Translations under genes and position numbers: made by a program
Part shown: in pieces, positions 51,456 to 61,451 of the stretch
Layout: every line of letters begins with the position of its first letter
Numbering within the stretch: position 1 is the stretch's first letter
Origin: Aliidiomarina celeris
GTDB lineage: Bacteria; Pseudomonadota; Gammaproteobacteria; Enterobacterales; Alteromonadaceae
Reading direction: 5' to 3'
Assembly: GCF_003316875.1 (NCBI RefSeq)
Contig: NZ_QMIL01000005.1
Span: forward strand, 99,518 to 163,517
DNA: 64,000 nucleotides
Notes under the pieces: generated by a model
Database searches by the model: none
The model's input: the letters and a program-made list of their open reading frames with translations, nothing else
What the model was told of the DNA's origin: nothing

Positions 51456-51481
51456 AAAGCTCAGGGTTTTACCTGAGCTTT
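51456..51481 (-). terminator. Hairpin between accC and prmA
   Basis: A perfect 10-bp inverted repeat (AAAGCTCAGG/CCTGAGCTTT) around a 6-base loop. On the minus strand only TTT then CTTAT follows, so termination may be partial, an attenuator reducing prmA relative to accBC. Confidence 0.5.
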
Positions 51482-51502
51482 CGTTGAATCGCAAGTTGAA
51501 GT

Positions 51503-52846
51503 TTAGCTTAAACCAAGCTTCTTCTCGAGATAATGAATATTAGTGCCGCCATGTTGGAAGTTCTCGTCGGCCATGATTTTTTTCTGAAGTGGCACATTCG
51601 ATTTGATCCCTTCCAAAATAAGCTCGCCTAATGCATTCCGCATGCGGGCAATGGCCACGTCACGGTTATCGCCGTAGGTAATAAGCTTGCCAATCATAGA
51701 ATCGTAGTTTGGCGGAACGCGGTAGTCGGTATAAATGTGTGAGTCCCAACGAATACCCATGCCACCCGGTGGGTGAAATCGCGTAATCGTACCTGGCGAA
51801 GGAATAAATTTCTCTGGATCTTCGGCGTTAATACGGCACTCAATTGCGTGACCACGAATAACAATATCTTCTTGGCTAATAGACAATGGGCGTCCGGCAG
51901 CAATACGAAGCTGCTCTTTAACTAAGTCAACACCGGTCACCATTTCGGTAACAGGGTGCTCCACCTGAATACGGGTGTTCATTTCAATGAAGTAGAACTC
52001 ACCATTTTCGTAGAGGAATTCGAAGGTTCCAGCGCCACGATAACCAATTTCAATACAGGCGCGAGCGCAGCGCTCACCAATACGATTGCGCATTTCTGGC
52101 GTAATACCCGGTGCTGGTGCTTCTTCTACAACTTTCTGATGGCGACGCTGCATGGAACAGTCGCGTTCGCCTAAGTGAATAGCATTGCCTTGACCGTCGG
52201 CTAAAACCTGAATTTCGATATGGCGTGGGTTCTCGAGGAACTTCTCCATATACACCACCGGGTTACCAAAGGCTGAGCGGGCTTCGCTTTGGGTGGCTTG
52301 AATCGATTTAAGCAGGTCTTTCTCTTCACGTACTACGCGCATGCCACGGCCACCACCACCGCCAGCCGCTTTAATAATAACCGGGTAGCCAATACGTTTT
52401 GCGGTTTTTAAATTCTTCTCGTCGTCGTCACCTAACGGGCCGCCGGAGCCAGGTACACAAGGAACACCCGCGGCTTTCATCGCTTCAATTGCGGAAACTT
52501 TATCACCCATCATACGAATAACGTCGGGGGTTGGGCCGACAAAGATAAAGCCGGAGTTTTCCACTTGCTCGGCAAAATCCGCATTTTCCGCTAAAAAACC
52601 ATAGCCGGGATGAATTGCCGCCGCGTCGGTTACCTCCGCGGCGCTAATGATACGCGGAATATTCAAATAACTTTCAGTGGCTGAAGCTGGGCCAATACAA
52701 ATCGACTCGTCGGCCAGCAGCACGTGCTTTAAATTTTTATCAACCGTTGAGTGCACCGCTACCGTTTTAATGCCGAGCTCCTTACAAGCACGCAATATAC
52801 GTAGGGCAATTTCACCTCGGTTGGCTATCACTACTTTATCAAGCAT
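51503..52846 (-). CDS. accC: Acetyl-CoA carboxylase, biotin carboxylase subunit
   Basis: 447 residues (E. coli 449). Carboxylates biotin on Acc[56 protein letters not shown] (ATP loop), [19 protein letters not shown] and [18 protein letters not shown] are all present. Starts 24 bases after accB. Confidence 0.98.
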   Translation of the reverse strand: MLDKVVIANRGEIALRILRACKELGIKTVAVHSTVDKNLKHVLLADESICIGPASATESYLNIPRIISAAEVTDAAAIHPGYGFLAENADFAEQVENSGFIFVGPTPDVIRMMGDKVSAIEAMKAAGVPCVPGSGGPLGDDDEKNLKTAKRIGYPVIIKAAGGGGGRGMRVVREEKDLLKSIQATQSEARSAFGNPVVYMEKFLENPRHIEIQVLADGQGNAIHLGERDCSMQRRHQKVVEEAPAPGITPEMRNRIGERCARACIEIGYRGAGTFEFLYENGEFYFIEMNTRIQVEHPVTEMVTGVDLVKEQLRIAAGRPLSISQEDIVIRGHAIECRINAEDPEKFIPSPGTITRFHPPGGMGIRWDSHIYTDYRVPPNYDSMIGKLITYGDNRDVAIARMRNALGELILEGIKSNVPLQKKIMADENFQHGGTNIHYLEKKLGLS

Positions 52847-52870
52847 GAGTATCGCCTTTATTCGGTCGTT

Positions 52871-53338
52871 TTATTCAATCACAAACAAGGGTTGATCAAA
52901 CTCAACCGGCGCTTCGTTGTCGACAAGGATTTGTTTCACGACACCCGCCACTTCGGCTTCAATGTGATTCATCATTTTCATCGCTTCAACAATGCACAAG
53001 GTGTCGCCTACGTTCACGCGTTGGCCAACAGTAACAAAGGCTTTTGCGCCCGGAGCTGGAGACTCATAGAAGGTGCCTACCATGGGCGACTTCACTATGT
53101 GGCCTGTAATTTCTTCTTTGGCTGGCTCCGTTGGCGCTGGCGCGGCTGCCGGCGCAGCTGCTGGAGCTTGAGGCGCGGTGGCCATTTGTGGTGGCAATTG
53201 ATACTGAGCAACGGCAGGCATGGTGTTCGGGCTAGTACGACAAATGCGCACCGCTTCTTCACCTTCTGTTATTTCGAGCTCTGCAATACCTGATTCTTCA
53301 ACCAGTTCGATCAGTTTCTTAATTTTACGAATATCCAT
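52871..53338 (-). CDS. accB: Acetyl-CoA carboxylase biotin carboxyl carrier protein
   Basis: 155 residues. Biotinylation motif EAMKM with acceptor Lys121 and the thumb-like segment [15 protein letters not shown]. The middle is an Ala/Pro-rich flexible linker (residues about 47-73) as in AccB. First gene of accBC after aroQ. Confidence 0.97.
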   Translation of the reverse strand: MDIRKIKKLIELVEESGIAELEITEGEEAVRICRTSPNTMPAVAQYQLPPQMATAPQAPAAAPAAAPAPTEPAKEEITGHIVKSPMVGTFYESPAPGAKAFVTVGQRVNVGDTLCIVEAMKMMNHIEAEVAGVVKQILVDNEAPVEFDQPLFVIE

Positions 53339-53396
53339 AACCTGTTTAACTCACTTTTTTCAGTGTTTATATTGAATGGTTTCTAAGGTGTTCATA

Positions 53397-53834
53397 TTAA
53401 GGTTCGAGCAAAGAACGGAGCGCAAGTTCATATCCTTTGGTTCCGAGCCCACAAATAACCCCTTGCGCGCAGTCCGACAAATAGGAGTGATGGCGAAACG
53501 GCTCGCGGGCATAAATATTGGAAATGTGAACTTCAATAAAAGGAACAGCTACGCCCAAGAGCGCATCGCGAAGCGCAATGCTCGTGTGGGTAAACGCGCC
53601 GGGGTTAATAATAATGCTGTGTACTTTGCCCTGGGCTTGATGAATGGCATCAATTAACTCGTGTTCGGCATTGGACTGAAAGAAACTTAATGATGCTTGG
53701 AACCTGCTCGCCAGTTGTTGCAAGCTTTCGTTTAAGGCAGCAAGCGTGGTTGAACCATATCGCTCAGGCTCACGAGTACCGAGCAGGTTCAAATTCGGAC
53801 CATTGATCACTAAAATATGTTGTTTTTCGGCCAT
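53397..53834 (-). CDS. aroQ: 3-dehydroquinate dehydratase, type II
   Basis: 145 residues. Shikimate pathway. [21 protein letters not shown] (catalytic Arg and Tyr), [33 protein letters not shown] (Asn) and [20 protein letters not shown] (His) are typical. Precedes accBC as in many gammaproteobacteria. Confidence 0.98.
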   Translation of the reverse strand: MAEKQHILVINGPNLNLLGTREPERYGSTTLAALNESLQQLASRFQASLSFFQSNAEHELIDAIHQAQGKVHSIIINPGAFTHTSIALRDALLGVAVPFIEVHISNIYAREPFRHHSYLSDCAQGVICGLGTKGYELALRSLLEP

Positions 53835-53966
53835 TGTGTCGCCATTTGCTCTTAGCTTGCGTTATTTGAAAGCTAAACGCCTTCACAGCGAAGGCGTTTA
53901 TGACAATACTGTCATTATAAGCAAATTTTTCGTGATCGCAGTAAAATACTGGTCTTATCAGCGAAA

Positions 53967-54605
53967 TTAGCGACTTTTACGGCTCATTATAAAGCGCGTG
54001 CCTACAATGGCGATAACGGCAATGGCAACCCAGAACACAGTACGGTAAGGCGAGCGGGGCTCATGAGCAACGTCGGTTTCGCTTAGTTCGGGAGAGGCCG
54101 TGGTCGGTATAGCCTCGCCTGCACCCGCTGTGCGGCGCAAAAATATGGTTTGCGTGGCCGGAGGGTAGCAGAAACCTTGATCGGCACAGCCTTGATAACG
54201 AACATTTAATACTTGGTTGCGTTCCGCTTGGTTAAGGTCGACCTGAAATTCGACCCGATCTCGGTAAATCACCGTGTCACCAAAAAATTCGTCTTTGTAC
54301 TCGATACCCTCGGGCATCGGACGTTGTGTGTGAATTAACTGTTCAGGCTCGAAGCCAAACCGGTGTTGGTATAAATAAAAGCCTTCACGAATCTCAAAGC
54401 TGACCGTAAGCAAGCTGTCGACTTGTTGGTAGTCCAGTACAAATACTTCTTCCGGAGGTGGGAATTGACCTTGCTGTAAGGCGCCCGAAAATGGGTTGTT
54501 CTGTGCTGCACTCACTGCTCCACTCGCTGCTCCAATCACTGCTCCAAAGCAGAGTGAAGTAGCGCAGAGACTTACTGCAAGCCATTTCATATTAAGTTTC
54601 AACAT
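53967..54605 (-). CDS. DsbD alpha-domain protein with C-terminal membrane anchor (reduced DsbD)
   Basis: 212 residues. A signal peptide (about 1-34) and one nDsbD-like immunoglobulin fold: EEVFVLDYQQVDSLLTVSFE, GFYLYQHRFGFEP, and the redox pair Cys140 and Cys146 in YQGCADQGFCYPPATQ, which matches DsbD alpha. After an Ala/Glu/Pro linker comes one membrane helix (VFWVAIAVIAIVGTRFI) and a basic end. The eight-helix beta domain and thioredoxin-like gamma domain of normal DsbD (about 570-600 residues) are absent, and no remnant follows before aroQ. It occupies the cutA-dsbD-aroQ position. It starts 3 bases after cutA. Confidence 0.85.
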   Translation of the reverse strand: MLKLNMKWLAVSLCATSLCFGAVIGAASGAVSAAQNNPFSGALQQGQFPPPEEVFVLDYQQVDSLLTVSFEIREGFYLYQHRFGFEPEQLIHTQRPMPEGIEYKDEFFGDTVIYRDRVEFQVDLNQAERNQVLNVRYQGCADQGFCYPPATQTIFLRRTAGAGEAIPTTASPELSETDVAHEPRSPYRTVFWVAIAVIAIVGTRFIMSRKSR

Positions 54606-54608
54606 GAT

Positions 54609-54926
54609 CTAAGTTACGTCCTCTATCCATTTTAAATAGGCGGAGTGCCCTTGGGCTACCGGCAGCGCAATCACTTCAGGCGTTTGGTATGGATGCAACT
54701 GCAGCACGAGCGCTTCAATTGCGGAATAATGTAGTTGCGGCGCTTTAATGAATAAAAGCTGTTCATTGCCTTCGGTAAGCTTGCCCTCCCACATGTAGAG
54801 CGAGCGCACGGTTGGTAGAATTTGTACGCAAGCGGCAAGTTGTTGCTCGAGCAAGGCGCTCGCGATCTGATTCGCCACAGTAACATCGGGCACGCTTACC
54901 ATTACAACGTGAATTTGATTGCTCAT
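54609..54926 (-). CDS. cutA: Divalent-cation tolerance protein CutA
   Basis: 105 residues. The conserved trimeric fold shows VVMVSVPDVTVANQIASALL, LAACVQILPTVRSLYMWEGKL, FIKAPQLHYSAIEALVLQLHPYQTPEVIALPV and a C-terminal YLKWI. Linked with dsbD in enterics, as here with the reduced DsbD. Confidence 0.96.
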   Translation of the reverse strand: MSNQIHVVMVSVPDVTVANQIASALLEQQLAACVQILPTVRSLYMWEGKLTEGNEQLLFIKAPQLHYSAIEALVLQLHPYQTPEVIALPVAQGHSAYLKWIEDVT

Positions 54927-55022
54927 TTCTATTCCTACCGAAAGTGCTTATGCCTTGAGCCTATATCTTGAAATATGCAACGGGTGGCCTCAGATCGACA
55001 GTATATCAAAAGTGAGGTTCCA

Positions 55023-55514
55023 ATGTTTTTTCCTTTATTTGTGCTTTTTGTAGTAATGCCAGTAATTGAAATTGCTGTGCTAATTCAAGTGGGCAGTGTT
55101 TTGGGTGCCTTGAATACCATTGCGCTACTTATTTTAACGGCGGTGGTGGGGGCGTCTCTTGTGCGCTCACAAGGGCTCCGAGCGTTACAAAATGCACAAC
55201 TGAAAATGAGCCAAGGTGTACTGCCGGGGCGTGAGTTAGCCAGTGGGCTCATGATCTTTATCGCCGGCATTATGTTTATCACGCCCGGCTTTGTAACAGA
55301 TTTATTCGCCTTGCTGCTGTTGCTGCCGCCAGTTCAGGCAATTCTTGGTGTTTGGTTGCTCAAGCGACTACAAGCGCAAGGAACCCATACTCAGTTTCGC
55401 TTTTACAGCAGCCAACGCGGCGATGCCGAAAAGCCGTATTCGCCGCATCAAAAGGGCGGCAATCGTACGCTAGAAGGTGAGTATGAAGAAAAGGAGGACT
55501 CTGAAAAAAAATGA
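55023..55514 (+). CDS. fxsA: FxsA family membrane protein
   Basis: 163 residues from the ATG at 55023 (GAGG five bases before). Three to four membrane helices: FPLFVLFVVMPVIEIAVLI, LNTIALLILTAVVGASLV, GLMIFIAGIMFITPGFVTDL and LLLLPPVQAILGVWLL, then a charged cytoplasmic tail ending EEKEDSEKK. FxsA relieves F-exclusion of phage T7 in E. coli; native role unclear. Just upstream of groESL as usual. Confidence 0.94.
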   Translation: MFFPLFVLFVVMPVIEIAVLIQVGSVLGALNTIALLILTAVVGASLVRSQGLRALQNAQLKMSQGVLPGRELASGLMIFIAGIMFITPGFVTDLFALLLLLPPVQAILGVWLLKRLQAQGTHTQFRFYSSQRGDAEKPYSPHQKGGNRTLEGEYEEKEDSEKK

Positions 55515-55534
55515 AAAAAATTTTAGTCTCGCCC

Positions 55535-55562
55535 CTTGGAATCGGTACGGCTGCCCCCATCT
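55535..55562 (+). promoter_or_regulatory. Sigma-32 heat-shock promoter of groESL
   Basis: -35 CTTGGAA (55535-55541; consensus CTTGAAA, preceded by CTCGCCC as in the extended consensus), 13-base spacer, -10 CCCCATCT (55555-55562; consensus CCCCATNT). About 75 bases before groES. Confidence 0.88.
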
Positions 55563-55637
55563 CGTAGTCACTAAAAATTTAAACTCGGGTCGGAATGGTT
55601 CTGGCCTGTTTCCATCATTGTTTATAGGAGTATCTCG

Positions 55638-55928
55638 ATGAAACTTCGTCCTTTACATGATCGTGTGATCGTAAAACGCTCTGAAGCAGAGAGTAAGTCA
55701 CCAGGGGGAATCGTTCTGACTGGTTCTGCCGCTGAAAAATCAACACGCGGTGAAGTTATTGCAGTGGGTAACGGTCGTATTCTCGAAAACGGTGACGTGA
55801 AACCGTTAGACGTAAAAGTAGGCGACACCGTGCTGTTCAGCGATGGCTACGGCGTAAAAACCGAAAAGCTCGACGGTGAAGAAGTGTTGATCATGAGTGA
55901 ATCAGACATCTTGGCGATCGTTGAGTAA
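55638..55928 (+). CDS. groES: Co-chaperonin GroES
   Basis: 96 residues. [20 protein letters not shown] with the mobile loop [13 protein letters not shown], then [14 protein letters not shown] and [10 protein letters not shown]. Caps the GroEL ring. ATG with TAGGAG upstream; driven from the sigma-32 promoter and followed by groEL after 57 bases. Confidence 0.99.
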   Translation: MKLRPLHDRVIVKRSEAESKSPGGIVLTGSAAEKSTRGEVIAVGNGRILENGDVKPLDVKVGDTVLFSDGYGVKTEKLDGEEVLIMSESDILAIVE

Positions 55929-55970
55929 ATCATTTCTTCCCATTTTGATTGAACATTCACAGTTTAGTAA

Positions 55971-57617
<1,647 letters not shown>

Positions 57618-57645
57618 TTTCGGTTAATATTCCGAATGCATTTAA

Positions 57646-57673
57646 GAAAGGGGTGGTTTTCCGCCCCTTTTTT
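57646..57673 (+). terminator. Terminator after groEL
   Basis: Stem GAAAGGGGTGG/CCGCCCCTTT with one G-T pair and a TTTT loop, then a run of T. Confidence 0.88.
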
Positions 57674-57825
57674 TGTGCTTTGTATAGATGAAGATAGTGG
57701 TTTTTATTGCCTGAGATCACAGAGGTTTTACGAAGTTTTACAAATTCTATACGCACTGTGACCGCTCCGCTCGGTGAATTCGTATATGCTTATGACATCA
57801 ACAAAAGCACTAATCGGAGGTCCTT

Positions 57826-58341
57826 ATGTTACGTCGTACATTTATTTCATTATTGCTAGGCTTTAGTGTTATAACCACAGCGTCTGCAGCAACGGTAGAG
57901 GTAGAGTGGCATGAGCCGAGCTCCTACCGTGATATTCGGCCCGCTGAAGAGCCTCAGGAGCGTTTTCAGAACCGGGTTTTTGAACATTTAAACGCTTATT
58001 TTGAAACCCTGGCGGCACGTTTGCCCGAGTCGCAGAAATTGCAGATCACTGTAACGGATTTAGACCTAGCCGGTGAAGTGTATCCCGAGAATATTAATAA
58101 CAGCTTGCGTATGGTACGGGTGGTTCGATCGTCTGACTTTCCAAGTATTACCCTGAGTTACACACTCACCGATGCTAACGGAACAGTCGTGCAGGAAGGA
58201 GAGGAACGTTTACGCGGTCGCGACCTTCCGGGGCAGGGGCGTACGTCTATGCGAGGCACCAACACTCAGCAAGAAGCACTTGCCTATGAACGCGCAATGC
58301 TGGATCGCTGGTTTCGCTTTCGCTTCGAACAAAATCAGTAA
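57826..58341 (+). CDS. DUF3016 exported protein
   Basis: 171 residues; ATG with CGGAGG upstream. Signal peptide 1-22 (ITTASAATV). The mature part starts VEVEWHEPSSYRDIRPAEE, then LQITVTDLDLAGEV and FRFRFEQ near the end, the pattern of DUF3016. Function unknown, probably periplasmic. A flagellar-type promoter for the next gene begins 8 bases after its stop. Confidence 0.82.
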   Translation: MLRRTFISLLLGFSVITTASAATVEVEWHEPSSYRDIRPAEEPQERFQNRVFEHLNAYFETLAARLPESQKLQITVTDLDLAGEVYPENINNSLRMVRVVRSSDFPSITLSYTLTDANGTVVQEGEERLRGRDLPGQGRTSMRGTNTQQEALAYERAMLDRWFRFRFEQNQ

Positions 58342-58348
58342 AATTGAT

Positions 58349-58375
58349 TAAAGTTCTGTGGGCACTGGCCGTTAA
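58349..58375 (+). promoter_or_regulatory. Sigma-28 (FliA) type promoter
   Basis: TAAAGTTC (58349-58356), exactly 11 bases, GCCGTTAA (58368-58375). The E. coli FliA consensus is TAAAGTTT-N11-GCCGATAA, so 14 of 16 positions match with the right spacing. It points at the small YjfB-like motility gene 57 bases downstream. Confidence 0.78.
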
Positions 58376-58377
58376 CG

Positions 58378-58406
58378 AGTATACGGTGCATGCTGTGCCG
58401 TATACT
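58378..58406 (+). repeat. Inverted repeat at the 5' end of the YjfB-like transcript
   Basis: Perfect 9-bp arms AGTATACGG and CCGTATACT with an 11-base loop, followed by TTTTA. It begins about where transcription from the sigma-28 promoter should start. It could be a 5' mRNA stem, an operator, or the terminator of the DUF3016 gene. Confidence 0.65.
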
Positions 58407-58431
58407 TTTAGGCAGTAAAAAAGGAGGCCTC

Positions 58432-58614
58432 ATGGAAATTGCATCGCAAGGTCCAAAGCAGCTTGAACTGATCTCATTGCAAATGGCGAAAGGTCAAATG
58501 CAGCAAGAAGGTGCCGCAACCCTGGAGTTGTTGGAATCTGCTGCAACGTCTGCGCCGCAACAGAGCTCAACACCAAGTGCGGCCGTAGGTAGTGTAATCA
58601 ATACAACAGCGTAA
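58432..58614 (+). CDS. Small YjfB-like putative motility protein
   Basis: 60 residues from ATG 58432, preceded by AAGGAGG at ideal spacing; an ATG at 58390 lies inside the inverted repeat and lacks one. It reads MEIASQGPKQLELISLQMAK, then a Gln/Ala-rich helix with LELLESAATSAP and a Ser/Pro/Ala-rich end. Length, an N-terminal helix with paired hydrophobic residues and an A-x-x-L-L-E segment fit the YjfB putative motility family, but identity is modest. The sigma-28 promoter supports a flagellar link. Confidence 0.65.
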   Translation: MEIASQGPKQLELISLQMAKGQMQQEGAATLELLESAATSAPQQSSTPSAAVGSVINTTA

Positions 58615-58713
58615 TCGCACGATTTGCTTAGTTGTTGATTAGGGGCCTTGCTTCTCAAGCGCTATATGTTGCAAGAGAAGCTCGGTTCCCATTTCTTTTT
58701 TACTTCATGTTAC

Positions 58714-59736
58714 TCAATAGTGAATCGGTGTTTTACTTGCTTCCCCACCAATTTCTTTTACGAACTTCGGAACTAGAAAACCTGGCAATTCTCGTAATAA
58801 CGTCTGCATGAGTTCTTTTGCACGCGCTTCGGGTACGTAAAAATGTGACGCGCCTGCTACCTTATCCATTTGGTGCAAGTAGTAGGGAAGAATGTGGTTG
58901 TCGAACAAGGTTTCGCTAAGCGCCTTTAATGTGTCGATATTGTCGTTTATGTTGGCCATTAAAACACTTTGATTGAGCACGAGCACGCCGGCCTGTTTAA
59001 GTGTGGCCACGCCAGTAGCCAGTTGTGGGCTTATTTCGTTAGGGTGGTTAATATGCAGCACCATAAGTGACTGTAAACGGCTTTGTGAAAGAGTTGCCGT
59101 GAGCTCTGGGGTAACTCGTGAAGGAATAACCACAGGCAGGCGTGTATGAATTCGAAGCCTTTTAATGTGGGTGTGCGATTCTATCAAGGAAACTAAGTCA
59201 GACAGGTGCCGATCTTTTGCCATTAAGGGATCACCACCGCTTAGAATCACTTCGTTCAGCTCTTTATGGTCGCCGATATAGCGGTCTATTTCTTGCCACT
59301 GTTGCTGGGTAATCCGGTGTTCTTGATAGGGGAAGTGTCGACGAAAACAATACCGACAATTCACGGCACAGCCACCCTTGAGTAAGATTAAAACGCGTGA
59401 TTTATATTTGTGTAGTAGCCCGGCTGGACCTTTCAAGTTTTGCTCAAGTAGCGGATCCGCGGTAAAGTTTGGCTGTTCTTTAAATTCAGTTTGATTCGGC
59501 AGTACTTGTAGAAGCAATGGGTCGTTCGGCTGGCCATACTGCATTAGTGCAACGAACGGCCTCGGAATGCGCATGGGAAAGAGCGTTGTTGCACGAGTTT
59601 GGCTTTCGAGCCAGTCTTTATTCAAACCTAAAATAGAAGCGAGCTGTTCGGGGCGAGTGTAAGCACGGGCAATTTCATACTGCCACGACTCCGCTGCGAC
59701 AGATGGCACATTAATTGGCTCGGGCTGGACAGTCAC
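58714..59736 (-). CDS. epmB: EF-P lysine 2,3-aminomutase EpmB
   Basis: 340 residues, radical-SAM enzyme that turns alpha-lysine into beta-lysine for EF-P. Cluster motif CAVNCRYCFRRHFPY (CxxxCxxC), LSGGDPLMAKDRHLSDL, RLRIHTRLPVVIPSR and PYYLHQMDKVAGASHF (PLP Lys) are as in EpmB/YjeK. Divergent from efp, with epmA just after efp, so the EF-P loading genes except epmC are together. Confidence 0.95.
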   Translation of the reverse strand: MTVQPEPINVPSVAAESWQYEIARAYTRPEQLASILGLNKDWLESQTRATTLFPMRIPRPFVALMQYGQPNDPLLLQVLPNQTEFKEQPNFTADPLLEQNLKGPAGLLHKYKSRVLILLKGGCAVNCRYCFRRHFPYQEHRITQQQWQEIDRYIGDHKELNEVILSGGDPLMAKDRHLSDLVSLIESHTHIKRLRIHTRLPVVIPSRVTPELTATLSQSRLQSLMVLHINHPNEISPQLATGVATLKQAGVLVLNQSVLMANINDNIDTLKALSETLFDNHILPYYLHQMDKVAGASHFYVPEARAKELMQTLLRELPGFLVPKFVKEIGGEASKTPIHY

Positions 59737-59848
59737 GAAGTGGAATTCCTACTCTGGTGTGTGAAGTGGCTACAATTTTACCTGAAATTCGCTACGAATT
59801 GGTTTATTATGAGCGCAATTTTTTGCCGTAATCGTTAAAGAGGAACAC

Positions 59849-60418
59849 ATGGCAAGTTACAGCACAAATGAATTTAAAGGTGGATTGAAAATCATGCTCG
59901 ACGGTGAGCCTTGTTCAATCCTTGAGAATGAAATGGTAAAACCCGGCAAAGGGCAAGCCTTTAACCGCGTTCGTATAAGAAAACTCTTGAGCGGTAAAGT
60001 TGTAGAGAAAACCTTTAAGTCGGGCGACTCAGTAGAGGGTGCCGACGTAGTCGAAGTTGAATTGGCTTACCTTTATAATGACGGTGAGTTCTGGCACTTC
60101 ATGAATAATGAAACCTTCGAGCAAATTGCTGCCGACGAAGCTGCGGTAGGCGACAATGTAAAATGGTTGGTGGAACAAAACGTTTGTACCCTTATGTTGT
60201 GGGACGGCAAGCCAATTAGTGTTACACCTCCGAATTTTGTTGAACTTGAAATTACCGAAACCGATCCTGGCTTAAAAGGCGACACGGCAGGTACCGGCGG
60301 GAAACCTGCCACTTTGTCGACCGGCGCGGTTGTTCGCGTTCCTTTGTTTGTGCAAATTGGCGAAGTGATTAAGGTTGATACGCGCAGCGGCGAATACGTT
60401 TCACGCGTTCAAAAGTAA
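59849..60418 (+). CDS. efp: Translation elongation factor P
   Basis: 189 residues. Rescues ribosomes stalled at polyproline. The loop KPGKGQAF places the modified lysine at Lys34, the EpmA target residue. Three beta-barrel domains; the last shows [20 protein letters not shown] and GEYVSRV. AGAGGAA upstream. Its stop overlaps the epmA start in TAATG. Confidence 0.98.
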   Translation: MASYSTNEFKGGLKIMLDGEPCSILENEMVKPGKGQAFNRVRIRKLLSGKVVEKTFKSGDSVEGADVVEVELAYLYNDGEFWHFMNNETFEQIAADEAAVGDNVKWLVEQNVCTLMLWDGKPISVTPPNFVELEITETDPGLKGDTAGTGGKPATLSTGAVVRVPLFVQIGEVIKVDTRSGEYVSRVQK

Positions 60419-61389
60419 TGCATTCGTTGAATTGGAAGCCTGTCGCAACACGGCAGGCTATAGAAGCCCGGGCTGCGCTTAATGCGAGTATCCGGGCTTT
60501 TTTTACGGGCCGAAATGTTCTTGAAGTTGAAACGCCCATTTTGGCACAAGCGGGTGTGCCGGACCTCCACCTCGTTAATGCTACCACTGAATTGACCGGC
60601 GCAGGTCTCGCCAAGCCGCAAACCTACTATTTACAAACCTCTCCTGAGTTCGCAATGAAAAGGCTGCTGGCAGCTGGAATTGGAGATTGTTTTCAATTGG
60701 CGAGAGTGGTGCGAAACGATGAGCTCAGCCGCCGCCACAATTTTGAATTCACGTTGCTTGAATGGTACCGATTAAATTTTACTGATCATGATCTTATGCA
60801 TGAGCTAGACGCGCTGATGCAATACTGTTTGCAGGCGCCACCGGCAGAATATGTGAGCTATCAAACCGCTTTTCAGCAGGCACTAGAATGTGATCCCTTA
60901 AGTGACAGTGCAGAGCGGATCGCCCGCCAATTAACGGCGAAGGGCATCGACTGTGACGTGGTGTCGGATAATAAGCAGGCATTGCTGCATTTAGCGATGA
61001 GTCTTGTTGTTGAACCAAGCTTAAATCCTGAAGTTCCTACCTTTGTTACGTTTTTTCCTAAAGAGCAAGCTGCATTGGCGCGCTTGAACGAGAATGACCC
61101 GCGTGTTGCGCACCGATTTGAGCTCTTTTATAAGGGCTTGGAATTGGCGAATGGATTTTGGGAACTCACCTGCGCTAGCGAGCAGCGCGCTCGATTTGAA
61201 CAGGATAACCGTAACCGTAAGGCGCAAGGCTTACCTGAAATCCCTATAGATGAACGGCTACTTGCGGCGCTCGAACAAGGTTTGCCGCCGTGTGCAGGCG
61301 TTGCTGTGGGGGTTGATCGATTGCTGATGATTCAACTCAAAGCACTCTCAATTGAAGAGACTCTGTGCTTTCCAAGCTTGCGCGCTTAA
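60418..61389 (+). CDS. epmA: EF-P lysine (beta-lysyl) ligase EpmA
   Basis: 323 residues, a lysyl-tRNA synthetase catalytic core without an anticodon domain. Class II motifs: VETPILAQAGVPDLHL, YLQTSPEFAMKRLLAAG, FQLARVVRNDELSRRHNFEFTLLEW and GVAVGVDRLLM. Joins (R)-beta-lysine to Lys34 of EF-P. It overlaps the efp stop by one base, so translational coupling is likely. Confidence 0.97.
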   Translation: MHSLNWKPVATRQAIEARAALNASIRAFFTGRNVLEVETPILAQAGVPDLHLVNATTELTGAGLAKPQTYYLQTSPEFAMKRLLAAGIGDCFQLARVVRNDELSRRHNFEFTLLEWYRLNFTDHDLMHELDALMQYCLQAPPAEYVSYQTAFQQALECDPLSDSAERIARQLTAKGIDCDVVSDNKQALLHLAMSLVVEPSLNPEVPTFVTFFPKEQAALARLNENDPRVAHRFELFYKGLELANGFWELTCASEQRARFEQDNRNRKAQGLPEIPIDERLLAALEQGLPPCAGVAVGVDRLLMIQLKALSIEETLCFPSLRA

Positions 61390-61415
61390 ATCGTCGTTTT
61401 CTTTTTCATTGGCTA

Positions 61416-61430
61416 TGTTATACTATAACA
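61416..61430 (+). promoter_or_regulatory. Zur-like operator overlapping the promoter of the MerC gene
   Basis: A perfect 15-bp palindrome TGTTATACTATAACA, identical to the core of the enterobacterial Zur consensus GAAATGTTATANTATAACATTTC and preceded by A as in that site. TATACT at 61419-61424 inside it could be the -10, so bound Zur would block transcription. Positions outside the core do not match well. Confidence 0.65.
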
Positions 61431-61451
61431 GTAAAGAAAAGGAGACGCTGA

